DNA of 56,659 bases from Planctomycetia bacterium. Lineage in GTDB: Bacteria; Planctomycetota; Phycisphaerae; Phycisphaerales; SM1A02. The position numbers and the translations under genes were made by a program. A model generated the notes under the pieces. That model saw nothing but the letters and a program-made list of their open reading frames with translations, was not told the origin of the DNA and searched no databases. Every line of letters starts with the position of its first letter. The first letter of the stretch is position 1. Positions 8,888 to 17,072 of this stretch are shown in pieces. The stretch is from the NCBI GenBank assembly GCA_005799495.1, contig SYGP01000030.1:1-56659 (forward strand), read 5' to 3'.

Positions 8888-11017
8888 ATGACACGCAAGC
8901 GGCGTCATCCGTCCATCGGCAGTGATGATCTCGTCACGCACCTTCGTGACATCGCATCCAACATGTGGTGGTGCTGGAATGAGCCGGGGTGGTCAGTCTT
9001 TCAGACGCTCGATCCAGTCGAGTGGCGCGCAACGAATCATTCACCGCTCGCCACGCTGGAGCGAACGAGTGCGGCCAGACTGGAAGCGCTTGCTCGCGAT
9101 CCGCTGTTCGTCAAGCGTGTCTATGACGCGCTCGCAGCGCGCGCGGCGTATCTCGCAGAGCGTGCGTGGTTCCAGCGCGGTGCAACTGCGCGGCTTCGCG
9201 GCTTCCGTGTGGCGTACTTCTGCAGCGAGTATGGCTTGCATGAGTCGATTCAGCAGTATGCGGGCGGACTCGGCATCCTCGCGGGCGATCACCTCAAGAG
9301 CGCATCGGACCTCGGCATTCCGCTCGTAGGGGTCGGGCTTGCGTATCGCCACGGCTACTACATCCAGAATCTCGCGCGAGACGGCAGCACGCAGGTTCTG
9401 TATCCCAACTACGACTTTCACCGTTGGGGGATGGAGGACACGCACCGCACGATCGCGTGCCCGATCGGCAGTCGCCTCGTGACTGCACGCATCTGGCGCA
9501 CGTTGGTGGGGCGAATTCCGCTGTACTTGCTTGACACGGACCTGATGGCCAATGCCCCCGAGGATCGGCGCCTCACGGAGGGGCTCTACAAGGGCGAGCC
9601 CCAACTTCGCCTTCGGCAGCAGGTGCTGCTTGGGATCGGCGGCACCTTGGCGCTGCGTGCTCTCGGCGAGCATGCGAGTGTGCTTCATCTCAACGAGGGG
9701 CACGCTGCGCTTGCCCCGCTGCAGCGAGTGGCGGACCACATGGCGCAGGGGATGTCGGTTTCGGACGCGATGGCACGGGTGCGGCAATCGACCGTCTTCA
9801 CGACGCACACGCCTGTGGCCGCTGGGCACGACCGCTATGACCCGGCGTTGTTCCTGCGCGAGGTCGCGCCTGCCGTTGCGCGGCTGGGTTTGGGTGACCA
9901 GGACCTCCTCGATCTCGGACGCATGGATGCGGGAAATGCGAAGGAACCATTCTGCATGACGATCTTGGCCCTTCGCTTGGCCGAGCGAGTGAATGGCGTT
10001 GCCAAGTTGCACGGTGAAGTCAGCCGCGACATGTGGAAAGACCACTACAAGGTGCCCGCCGCAAAGGTGCCGATCGGCGCGATCACGAATGGCGTTCATG
10101 TACGGACATGGATCGACCCCGACGCAGAACGCTTTTGGCAATCGGAGATTGGACTTCGGCTCGGCAAGCAGGCACCGAAGGCGATGGGCTGGGCGCGCGC
10201 GGGAAGTTCGGATCCGCACGCATTCTGGGGTCTCCGGAATCGCCTGCGCAATCGGCTCATTCACTTCCTTCGCGATCGGGTGGCGCTGCAGCGGAAGCGC
10301 CGCGGCGACGGTCAGTCGGAAGTGGCAGCCACCTACGGGCTCCTCGATGATCAGGTACTGACCATCGGCTTTGCACGGCGCTTCGCGACATACAAGCGCG
10401 CACCACTGATTTTCCATGATTGCGACCGATTGGCACGAATCCTCTGCAATCCCACGAGACCCGTGCAGATCGCCTTCGCAGGCAAGGCGCACCCGCGCGA
10501 CGAGGGCGGTCAGGCGTATGCGCAGCAGATCTTCGAGATGGCGCGCGACCCGCGCTTCGCCGGCAAGGTGGTCCTCATCGAGGACTACGACATGCATGTG
10601 GGGCGCATGCTGGTGTCAGGGTGCGATGTGTGGCTGAACAACCCCGTTCGTCCCCATGAAGCGAGCGGCACGAGTGGCATGAAGCCGCCGCTGCACGGCG
10701 GGCTCAACCTGTCGATCCTTGATGGATGGTGGCCTGAGGGCTTCGATGGCTCCAACGGTTGGTCCATCGAATCGGCGCCCGATGGATCAACAGACGCCCA
10801 GCGCGACGCTTTCGACGCCAACAGCATGTACGAACGACTGGAGAGCGAAGTCGTTCCTCTGTTCTATGAACGCGGGCGCGACGGAATCCCACTGGGCTGG
10901 ATCAAGCGCGCTCTCCACAGTGCAGCGACGGTGCCCCTGCAGTTCAACTCGCACCGGATGGTGGCTGACTACACGCGGAAGGCCTATGTGCCAGCGCACC
11001 AAGCCGGTGCAAGTTGA
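8888..11017 (+). CDS. glgP: alpha-glucan phosphorylase
   Basis: About 709 residues, the shorter phosphorylase type with an N-terminal DUF3417-like region (SNMWWCWNEPGWSVF) found in many bacteria. It releases glucose-1-phosphate from maltodextrin or glycogen using PLP. Evidence: FCSEYGLHESIQQYAGGLGILAGDHLKSASDLG near residues 115-145, HLNEGHAAL, the TTHTPVAAGHDRY segment, ITNGVHVRTW, and the PLP site EASGTSGMK with Lys599. The ATG at 8888 follows the malQ stop by 31 nt; in-frame codons further upstream lie within malQ. Together with the amylase and MalQ it completes uptake-and-phosphorolysis of maltodextrins. Confidence 0.93.
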   Translation: MTRKRRHPSIGSDDLVTHLRDIASNMWWCWNEPGWSVFQTLDPVEWRATNHSPLATLERTSAARLEALARDPLFVKRVYDALAARAAYLAERAWFQRGATARLRGFRVAYFCSEYGLHESIQQYAGGLGILAGDHLKSASDLGIPLVGVGLAYRHGYYIQNLARDGSTQVLYPNYDFHRWGMEDTHRTIACPIGSRLVTARIWRTLVGRIPLYLLDTDLMANAPEDRRLTEGLYKGEPQLRLRQQVLLGIGGTLALRALGEHASVLHLNEGHAALAPLQRVADHMAQGMSVSDAMARVRQSTVFTTHTPVAAGHDRYDPALFLREVAPAVARLGLGDQDLLDLGRMDAGNAKEPFCMTILALRLAERVNGVAKLHGEVSRDMWKDHYKVPAAKVPIGAITNGVHVRTWIDPDAERFWQSEIGLRLGKQAPKAMGWARAGSSDPHAFWGLRNRLRNRLIHFLRDRVALQRKRRGDGQSEVAATYGLLDDQVLTIGFARRFATYKRAPLIFHDCDRLARILCNPTRPVQIAFAGKAHPRDEGGQAYAQQIFEMARDPRFAGKVVLIEDYDMHVGRMLVSGCDVWLNNPVRPHEASGTSGMKPPLHGGLNLSILDGWWPEGFDGSNGWSIESAPDGSTDAQRDAFDANSMYERLESEVVPLFYERGRDGIPLGWIKRALHSAATVPLQFNSHRMVADYTRKAYVPAHQAGAS

Positions 11018-11052
11018 ACGAGTCCTCTCAAGCTTGACGGAGGTTCACCACC

Positions 11053-11736
11053 TCACGCACGTCGTCGGCGCCCGCTCCTTGCACCCATGAGTGCCAGAAG
11101 GCTCAGTACTCCGGGCGCCGGGACGAGATTCGCCTGCACCCATTCGATCGCGGCGTCGTGGTCCGCTTCGTCCGACCCCAGATTGAACACGACCCACAGG
11201 GGGGCGCTCGGGTCAAAGCCCTCCGCCTCGAAACGGAAGGTGGCGACATAGATGCCGGGATCGGGATCCACAGAACTCTGCGATCCAGCCAGCGAGTAGT
11301 CGGGGTGCAGGTCCAGATCATCCATCACGAGGAAGGAGATGAATCCACTGTCAATCGTGTTCGCAGATTGACCCCCGTAAGAAATGGAGAGGACATGATC
11401 GGAACTCCCCAATCCATTTCCAGTCCACCGCGACATGCCGCCATTGAGGTACATGTTGAGCGTTGCCCCGACGAGGTTCGAGCCGATGCCTGGCTCATCG
11501 ATGGCGAAAGGGAAGTCTGGATCTTCCCCGAGATCGGCGGAGAAAACTCGCGCTGACGGGTCGATGACTTGATCCGTTCCATGATCCCATGAGGCGGTAC
11601 GGAGTTGTGCGCCCTCCGCCCAGACATAGATGTCCGCGTGCGGCTCCTCCTCGACACCCGCGAACGCTGAGTTCAGTGGTGCGCAAAGGGCAATTGCAGA
11701 AATGGCGAGAGAAAAAACTGAAGGCTTCCAAAGCAT
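11053..11736 (-). CDS. exported protein with PEP-CTERM-like tail, paralogue of the next gene
   Basis: About 227 residues from the ATG at 11736 (a longer form from 11796 is possible). A signal peptide ends near NSAFA; the mature part contains HADIYVWAEGAQLRT. The C-terminus has VPAPG, a hydrophobic segment and SGRRRR, the planctomycete PEP-CTERM-like sorting signal, so the protein is probably attached to the envelope or processed by an exosortase-like system. The mature body is related to the product of 11778-12593: both have H-x-D-I near the start, an RVF...G...PG block and a final W-V-x-A-N-L segment. The two genes and the pseudopilin lie in one leftward cluster. I recall a cyanobacterial Zur-repressed PEP-CTERM family (all3515) with a similar opening, hence a possible link to zinc; this is not proven here. 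Confidence 0.7.
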   Translation of the reverse strand: MLWKPSVFSLAISAIALCAPLNSAFAGVEEEPHADIYVWAEGAQLRTASWDHGTDQVIDPSARVFSADLGEDPDFPFAIDEPGIGSNLVGATLNMYLNGGMSRWTGNGLGSSDHVLSISYGGQSANTIDSGFISFLVMDDLDLHPDYSLAGSQSSVDPDPGIYVATFRFEAEGFDPSAPLWVVFNLGSDEADHDAAIEWVQANLVPAPGVLSLLALMGARSGRRRRA

Positions 11737-11777
11737 GAGAGATACTCCAATAAAAGGGAACTTCGTGGGTGCGCGCC

Positions 11778-12593
11778 TCATGGGCATGCTCCCCACGCAC
11801 TGAGCAAGATGGTCAGATCGCTGCCATCCACAACGCCGCTGGCGTCAATGTCTGCCGAACCCGAGCTGCCCCAACCACCCAGAAGGATGGCGAGGTCCTG
11901 ACCATCCACCTGTCCACTCGGTTGAAGGTCGGCGGGACATGGCGTGGGCAGCAGGTTCGCAATGACCCACGCTTCCGCCGCCTCGTGTTCGATGAGAGGT
12001 CGTCCATTGTTCATCACCAGCCAAACATGCTCGCTTGGCTGAACGGTTGGATCGGTCGACCAGAGCACAAGTTCAAGCAGGTAGATGCCATCGTCGGGGG
12101 CTGGAGAACCCGTCCCCGGCTGGAGCGTGAACGAGAGATGACGATGCCATCCTCCATCCGACTGGACGGCGAGCGAGAAACCAGGGATGGCTGTGGCATC
12201 GGTCGTGATGCCCAGCGTGATGAACGAAATCTTGAGGCGTTCTCCAGCCAAGGGACCACCCGCATCCGTTGCCCCAAAGCCACTCCCGTTCCAGGCGAGC
12301 AGTGGGGCTCCCACATCGAACCCGATGCGGTATCCAACCGTGAAGGTGCCTGGCAGCGCCTCGAATCCCGGATTCGATGTGAACCCGCTGATGCCGGTAT
12401 CCCCGAAGGAAGATCGGAACACACGCGTCTGAGGACCAACGCCGCCTGAGGAGATGGTGTGCGTCGTCAGCACGGCGTCGGTACTGACCCGAAGACCAAT
12501 GTCACCGTCATGGCCTTGTGCGAGGCAACTGGAGCTCACCCAAGCAATGCCGAGCGCGAATGAACGGTAGATATGGATGCAAGATGGTTTCAT
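11778..12593 (-). CDS. exported protein with C-terminal dockerin-like repeats
   Basis: About 271 residues with a signal peptide (cleavage near CLAQ). The mature start HGDIGLRVSTDAVLTT and the terminal H-E-A-A-E-A-W-V-I-A-N-L-L-P match the neighbouring paralogue at 11053-11736. It differs at its C-terminus: in place of a PEP-CTERM-like tail it has two dockerin-like calcium-binding repeats (SGQVDGQDLAILLGGWG and ASGVVDGSDLTILLSAWG, about residues 222-268). The start codon overlaps the stop of the upstream pseudopilin in an ATGA, so the two are translationally coupled. Function unknown; the same body carrying two different sorting or binding tails is unusual. Confidence 0.75.
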   Translation of the reverse strand: MKPSCIHIYRSFALGIAWVSSSCLAQGHDGDIGLRVSTDAVLTTHTISSGGVGPQTRVFRSSFGDTGISGFTSNPGFEALPGTFTVGYRIGFDVGAPLLAWNGSGFGATDAGGPLAGERLKISFITLGITTDATAIPGFSLAVQSDGGWHRHLSFTLQPGTGSPAPDDGIYLLELVLWSTDPTVQPSEHVWLVMNNGRPLIEHEAAEAWVIANLLPTPCPADLQPSGQVDGQDLAILLGGWGSSGSADIDASGVVDGSDLTILLSAWGACP

Positions 12594-13357
12594 TGGAGTT
12601 GGGGATCGAATCGGTTGCGTTCACAGTTCGACCACAGGTCATCGAACTCATGTGTTCGAGAGTGCCCATCGAGGAATGCGTAGTTGGACAACGATGCCCT
12701 TGCCGGCCTCTGTCGGTCCACTGCAGTAATGGCAACTTGGGTTGCAGCAAGCGTGGGCACCTGCTCATCCGCCACTTCGCACCATGTTTCAACATGGGGG
12801 TGATCTGCCAAGGCGAAGTCGCCCTCCTCCGTCATCAGGAGGAAGCACACCATTTCCGCGGGGCGCTGGATCTCGCCGAGTCGATCACTGCCAGCCCCCG
12901 GTCCCTCGATTGCCGCCAGAGGCGAGTAGTTGCGGGAGAGGTGATTGTTCATGCCGTAGCTCGTGATGCGGACTGGCCCGAGCGCTGGATCCGCCGTACC
13001 GCCTTGATCCGCGGGCCACCTGCTCGATTGATCGAGCGGGCTGCGCAGTGCCACTGGATGGTCCAGAAACGGTCGGAGGGTGGTCACGAACGATGCATTG
13101 GGACTGCCCATGCCGCCGTGCGGCAACCCCACATCAACAAAGTGCTCTTTGTGTGCGTTCATGTAACCGGTGTGAGCCACCGACAGCGAGCGGAGCGCTG
13201 CCAGGTCGTTGGCGGTTCGGGCTTGCCGCTGCACGCCTGCGAGGGCGGGGACGAGAAGTCCGACAAGGACGACGATCACACCAACAACAACCAGCAACTC
13301 CACCAAAGTGAAGGCGCATCGGGATACGGGACGGATTGTCACAGATTGCATTGACAT
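12590..13357 (-). CDS. type II secretion-like pseudopilin (prepilin N-terminal methylation motif)
   Basis: About 255 residues. The N-terminus has a short basic leader followed by A-FTLVELLVVVGVIVVLVGLLVPAL, a typical prepilin peptidase site with Glu at position +5 of the mature protein, then a helix (QRQARTANDLAALR). The remainder resembles planctomycete DUF1559-type proteins, in which a substrate or metal-binding head follows the pilin helix (TSYGMNNHLSRN and a later YAFLDGH segment are typical of this group). It heads the dockerin gene with an ATGA overlap and follows the Cys/His-rich gene by 105 nt. Its role in this cluster is unknown. Confidence 0.85.
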   Translation of the reverse strand: MSMQSVTIRPVSRCAFTLVELLVVVGVIVVLVGLLVPALAGVQRQARTANDLAALRSLSVAHTGYMNAHKEHFVDVGLPHGGMGSPNASFVTTLRPFLDHPVALRSPLDQSSRWPADQGGTADPALGPVRITSYGMNNHLSRNYSPLAAIEGPGAGSDRLGEIQRPAEMVCFLLMTEEGDFALADHPHVETWCEVADEQVPTLAATQVAITAVDRQRPARASLSNYAFLDGHSRTHEFDDLWSNCERNRFDPQLQ

Positions 13358-13462
13358 GGTGACTGCTCGAAAGATGAATCCACCACCACTTGAAGACTCT
13401 TCGAGAGAGCCCGTGCAGTGGACAGGGACCGCGCCGAGTGAACGAGCGCGGTGGATCTTTGA

Positions 13463-13921
13463 TCAGACGACCGGAGGCGGAGGTCGAGCCCATACTCCCC
13501 GAGGGCTCGGCACAGAAGCAGTGAAGACGCGAATCGCCACGCAGGCCCGATGCGCGAAGCTCACTTGATCCAGGGAAAACTCTGCATTCGCGAGTATCGA
13601 AACGACAGCGAGCAATGAGCAGGTGCCGCAACCCGAGTCCGAGTCCGAGTCCGAGTCGGACGGCTCGGGCCGCTCATCGGAAGCGTGCCGTTGATCCTCA
13701 CCGCTCTCGCGGGAGTGTTCTGAACGCGAGCCAGAATGTCCGTCATGACTGCAGCAGGATGAGTGACCTCCGCACGGATCCACAACCCGGTCGGACGCAC
13801 AGCATGATCTTCCATTGCCCTGCACTGTCTGCCCGTGTGCCAAGTGCACGTGCATCGCCCTCCAACCGCTGACCCCAAGGGTCAGGAGGAGGACCGTCAG
13901 GATGGCTCCAAGGCGCTGCAT
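13463..13921 (-). CDS. small exported Cys/His-rich protein
   Basis: A 152-residue protein beginning with a signal anchor (QRLGAILTVLLLTLGVSGW). It then carries clustered metal-type ligands: HVHLAHG at about 24-30, CC near 40, CGGHSSCCSHDGHSG near 51-65, and CGTC near 100 followed by a hydrophobic stretch. A Ser-Asp repeat (four repeats of the 6-nt unit at 13635-13658) separates them. The layout recalls DUF2946-type small membrane proteins associated with metal genes, but I cannot assign it firmly. It is the first gene of the leftward cluster 13921-11053, and two inverted repeats sit directly upstream. A metal-binding role is inference from composition only. Confidence 0.55.
   Translation of the reverse strand: MQRLGAILTVLLLTLGVSGWRAMHVHLAHGQTVQGNGRSCCASDRVVDPCGGHSSCCSHDGHSGSRSEHSRESGEDQRHASDERPEPSDSDSDSDSGCGTCSLLAVVSILANAEFSLDQVSFAHRACVAIRVFTASVPSPRGVWARPPPPVV
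13635..13658. repeat. 6-nt tandem repeat inside the Cys/His-rich gene
   Basis: Four consecutive copies of GAGTCC (the last GAGTCG). On the coding (minus) strand it encodes alternating Ser and Asp. Such a repeat keeps the frame when its unit number changes. Confidence 0.9.
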
Positions 13922-13946
13922 GAGCCATCACGATAGCCAGAGAAGT

Positions 13947-13963
13947 CTGCGTGGCAAACGCAG
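13947..13963. promoter_or_regulatory. candidate operator upstream of the Cys/His-rich gene
   Basis: A perfect inverted repeat CTGCGT-GGCAA-ACGCAG located 26 nt upstream of the start codon at 13921. Its size and symmetry suit binding of a dimeric regulator. No regulator is identified; a Zur-type regulator is only a guess from the metal-like gene it precedes. Confidence 0.35.
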
Positions 13964-13987
13964 GCGCAAGAAAAATGGAACTTTGTT

Positions 13988-14010
13988 TGGCAAGCCGCAG
14001 ACTCTTGCCA
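13988..14010. promoter_or_regulatory. second inverted repeat upstream of the Cys/His-rich gene
   Basis: TGGCAAG and CTTGCCA separated by 9 nt. With the repeat at 13947-13963 it forms a pair of dyads in the 241-nt gap between 13922 and 14162, which otherwise shows no gene. Could be an operator or part of the leader transcript. Confidence 0.3.
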
Positions 14011-14162
14011 CGGGACGGGCGTTCCAAAAAATGGTGCGGGCTGCGATGGGACACGGATAAAGGCCCAGGGCGCCGAGGTGGACGCGGCCGAGTCCATAAC
14101 ACTTTGCAGTCGATTCGGCCCGGGTTTCAGTCGGCGAAACGACCGGCTTCGGAGGGACCGGA

Positions 14163-15290
14163 TCACGGGGGTGTTTGCAACGCGTCGATGCGCGAGCGCA
14201 CCGCCTCCTCGTCCCACGGATCGATGATCGTCAGGGCGCGATCAAGCGTCGCGCGTGCCGCGGTGACCTGTCCATTTCGCAGTTGAACATCCGCCAGCGA
14301 TGCGTATGCCAAGCCCTCACGCTGCTTCGACAGCGAGATCGCCTTCAGGGCTGCCATGGTGGCGCGCTGGAAGTCGGGCTTTTCGAACAGCTTCGAGACG
14401 AGCATCGTCGAAAGTTCCGCGCACGTTTCCCAATCGGTGGAGTGACGCAGAATCGTGTCGGCTGCCGCAAACGAATCATCCGTTCGACCGGCTTGCTGCA
14501 GTGCACTGATGACGAGCAGCCTGCCTTCACGGGCGATCGATGGGTTCTTGTCGGCGGACATCTCCCGGCAGATGTCGAGCAGGCTGTCCCACTCGCGTCG
14601 GTCGATTGCAATCTGGGTGCGTTCGGCAAACGCCGCGCTGCGCTGCAGAGCGGCTGCACGCTCCTCGTGCATCGCGCGTCGCCCCTCGCGTGACCAGCGG
14701 CCACTCTGCACAGCCTCTACAACGGCGCCGGCGTCACGAGGATCGCCAATCCACGCGATGTTGCCTTGGTGAACGATGAAGCACGCGGGCACATTCGTCT
14801 GCCAAGACGGCTTCATCCAATCGTTCCACGCGCTCCGGTCTGGGTCGCAGCCGATGGCGACATTCTCCCAGTCCTTGAAGCGAGGAGTTTCCAAGAGTGG
14901 CGCGACGACATCGACAGGCTCGCATGCAACAGCAATCACATCGACGCCCTTGTCGCGGTTCCTTTGCGCGACCTTGGCGAGTCGGGGGAGACTGTCCCGC
15001 GCTGGGGTCACCGACGGCGACCAGAACAGCACGATCCAAGTCCGGCTGCTGTCGGAAAAGTCGGGCTGCTGCCCACGAAGCCAGTGGGCGATGTCCGAAC
15101 TGGGTGCAGCAGAGCCAACGGTCATTGGCGGACGCGCCGCGCTCATGCCGGATGGCGCTGGCGGCGGACTGGGCTCCGCCTGAGGCGCGGCGCTCGGCGG
15201 CGCTGTTGCGGTTTGCGATGCACCGCTTGCGCAGCCCGATGCTGCAACGGCCACCCATGCACTCACCGTGAACGAGAGAAGCGCTCTCAT
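14163..15290 (-). CDS. lipoprotein with thioredoxin-like domain lacking the CxxC cysteines, plus helical repeats
   Basis: 375 residues. The N-terminus is a lipoprotein signal (VAVAASGC, Cys20) followed by a long Pro/Ala linker to about residue 55. Residues 58-185 follow the TlpA/redoxin pattern: WIVLFW, then a helix starting at the position of the active site, DVIAVAC and a late PACFIVHQGNIAWIG with the expected cis-Pro. The active-site motif that would read WCPPC is here S-V-T-P-A (Val94 and Ala97 replace the two Cys), so no thiol-disulfide chemistry is expected. Residues 200-375 are alpha-helical, TPR-like (AAALQRSAAFAERTQIA, later LAYASLADVQLRNGQ). The start overlaps the adenine deaminase stop in an ATGA. 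Confidence 0.75.
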   Translation of the reverse strand: MRALLSFTVSAWVAVAASGCASGASQTATAPPSAAPQAEPSPPPAPSGMSAARPPMTVGSAAPSSDIAHWLRGQQPDFSDSSRTWIVLFWSPSVTPARDSLPRLAKVAQRNRDKGVDVIAVACEPVDVVAPLLETPRFKDWENVAIGCDPDRSAWNDWMKPSWQTNVPACFIVHQGNIAWIGDPRDAGAVVEAVQSGRWSREGRRAMHEERAAALQRSAAFAERTQIAIDRREWDSLLDICREMSADKNPSIAREGRLLVISALQQAGRTDDSFAAADTILRHSTDWETCAELSTMLVSKLFEKPDFQRATMAALKAISLSKQREGLAYASLADVQLRNGQVTAARATLDRALTIIDPWDEEAVRSRIDALQTPP

Positions 15291-17053
15291 GAGGTCACTC
15301 CATCTTGGAGGGGCACGACAGAAAAGGCATCCACATCGATGATGCCGCGATCCGAGACCTTCAGGTGCGGGATCACCGACAGAGGCAGGAACGAAAGTTG
15401 CATGAACGGGTCTGCGAGCGTCCCTCCAAGCGATACATACGCGGCATCCATGGCATGCTGTGCAGCGGCGACTTCCGCAACGGAACGGTCGGACAGGAGG
15501 CCCGCGATCGACAAGGGGAGTTCAGCCAGGATGCGCCCGCCCTCGGCAACACACTGTCCGCCGCCGATCTCCGCAAGCCGCTGCACGGCAAGCAGCATGT
15601 CCGCGGGATCAACGCCGGCCACACTCAGGTTGTGCGCATCATGGCCGACCGTGCTTGCAATCGCACCTCGTCGCATGCCGAAGCCGCGCACAAGCCCACA
15701 GCCGATGCCGCCGGCGCCGCCGTGTCGTTCGATCGATGCCAGAAGAAGCAAATCGCGAGATGGGTCCGCACACACGCGCCCTCCGACGACGCATGGCTGC
15801 TCCAGAAGTTGCTCCGTCACGATCTGCCCCGGGATGACGCCCACCACGCGCGCTGGCTTCGACGACTCTCCGTGCGGCGTGAATGCAGCAGCATTCAACG
15901 AAGCAGGCAAGTGAACGGTGGATCGAAGGAACGCCGGGACAACGACAGGCATCGTCTCCGAGGTGCACGCGCCATCTCGTGCAACCTCGTTCCCAGCAAT
16001 CAACATCCGCTCGACCTTCATGGACGACCATCCATCGTGCCCGAGTCGGACGAGCGCAATGTCCGCAGCCAAGCCCGGAGCAATGGCGCCCCAATCGCGA
16101 AGACCATAGTGCTCTGCGACATGCAGCGATGCCATCGCGACGGCGGTCGGACCATCGAAGCCCATCTGCGCGGCCCTGCGAATCACCCGATCAAGATGTC
16201 CGTCCTCGAACCCGTGGCACGCATGCACATCGTCCGTGCAGAAGCAGAAGCGATGCGCATTCGCTGGTGTCACGGCCGGAAGCAGATCACGGAGATTCCT
16301 TGCCGCGCTGCCTTCGCGAATGAAGATGCGCTGGCCGGACTCCAGCTTTTCGATTGCCTCGTCGGCGCGGAAGCACTCATGATCACTCGACGGTCCTGCA
16401 GCGATGTACGCCTGGAGCCGCTGCCCCGACAGGGCGGGGGCATGGCCATCGACCCGACCGCGCCGTGACAGTCCAAGCGCACTCTTCGCCAGCAGATCAG
16501 GATCGCCCGCGATCGTTCCAGGGAAGTTCATCAACTCCGCGAGTGCAATGATGCGTGGATCGTCAAAGAGTGGATGGAGATCGTCGGCCGACAGGTTTGC
16601 GTTCGCGCTTTCCAGTCCACTCGCCGGAACGCAACTGGACGCCGTGAACCAAATGTGCATCGCAGCGCGACGCGCATCCTCCATCATCCATCGGATGCCG
16701 GCAATGCCGCTGACATTGGCAATCTCATGTGGATCGGCGACGACGCCCGCGGTGCCATGGGGCAGCATCATGTGCGAACATGTCGATGGCGGCAGCATGG
16801 TGCTCTCGATGTGCATGTGTGCATCAAGCAGCCCAGGCATGACCACCATGCCGCCCGCATCGATGCGCTGAATCGCCTTCGCGGTCATCGATGGATCGAG
16901 CACCGCGGCAATGCGGCCGCCGTGGATGACGACCGATGCCGCACGGAGTCGCCGCGAATGGACATCCACGATCTGCCCTGATTCGATGACGACATCCGCC
17001 GCGGCTTCGCCCCGAGCAACGGCGATGAAGGATGAATCCGTCCGTGGGATCAT
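15287..17053 (-). CDS. ade: adenine deaminase
   Basis: About 588 residues from the ATG at 17053. An amidohydrolase-fold enzyme that converts adenine to hypoxanthine and ammonia in purine salvage. Metal-binding His-x-His is seen in DAHMHIEST (His79, His81), with further family segments ADPHEIANVSG near 110, MNFPGTIAGD, DGHAP (metal His) and FCTDDVH. The C-terminal domain typical of bacterial Ade is present and ends with DPFMQLSFLPLSVIPHLKVSD. Residues before Met51 of the longest reading frame are not conserved. The gene is translationally coupled to the downstream thioredoxin-fold lipoprotein, an unusual partner. Confidence 0.93.
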   Translation of the reverse strand: MIPRTDSSFIAVARGEAAADVVIESGQIVDVHSRRLRAASVVIHGGRIAAVLDPSMTAKAIQRIDAGGMVVMPGLLDAHMHIESTMLPPSTCSHMMLPHGTAGVVADPHEIANVSGIAGIRWMMEDARRAAMHIWFTASSCVPASGLESANANLSADDLHPLFDDPRIIALAELMNFPGTIAGDPDLLAKSALGLSRRGRVDGHAPALSGQRLQAYIAAGPSSDHECFRADEAIEKLESGQRIFIREGSAARNLRDLLPAVTPANAHRFCFCTDDVHACHGFEDGHLDRVIRRAAQMGFDGPTAVAMASLHVAEHYGLRDWGAIAPGLAADIALVRLGHDGWSSMKVERMLIAGNEVARDGACTSETMPVVVPAFLRSTVHLPASLNAAAFTPHGESSKPARVVGVIPGQIVTEQLLEQPCVVGGRVCADPSRDLLLLASIERHGGAGGIGCGLVRGFGMRRGAIASTVGHDAHNLSVAGVDPADMLLAVQRLAEIGGGQCVAEGGRILAELPLSIAGLLSDRSVAEVAAAQHAMDAAYVSLGGTLADPFMQLSFLPLSVIPHLKVSDRGIIDVDAFSVVPLQDGVTS

Positions 17054-17072
17054 GGACGGCACTCTCGGATGG

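Noticed and set aside
13635-13658. CRISPR or regulatory repeat
   Set aside because: A short in-frame 6-nt unit encoding Ser-Asp inside a gene; no spacers.
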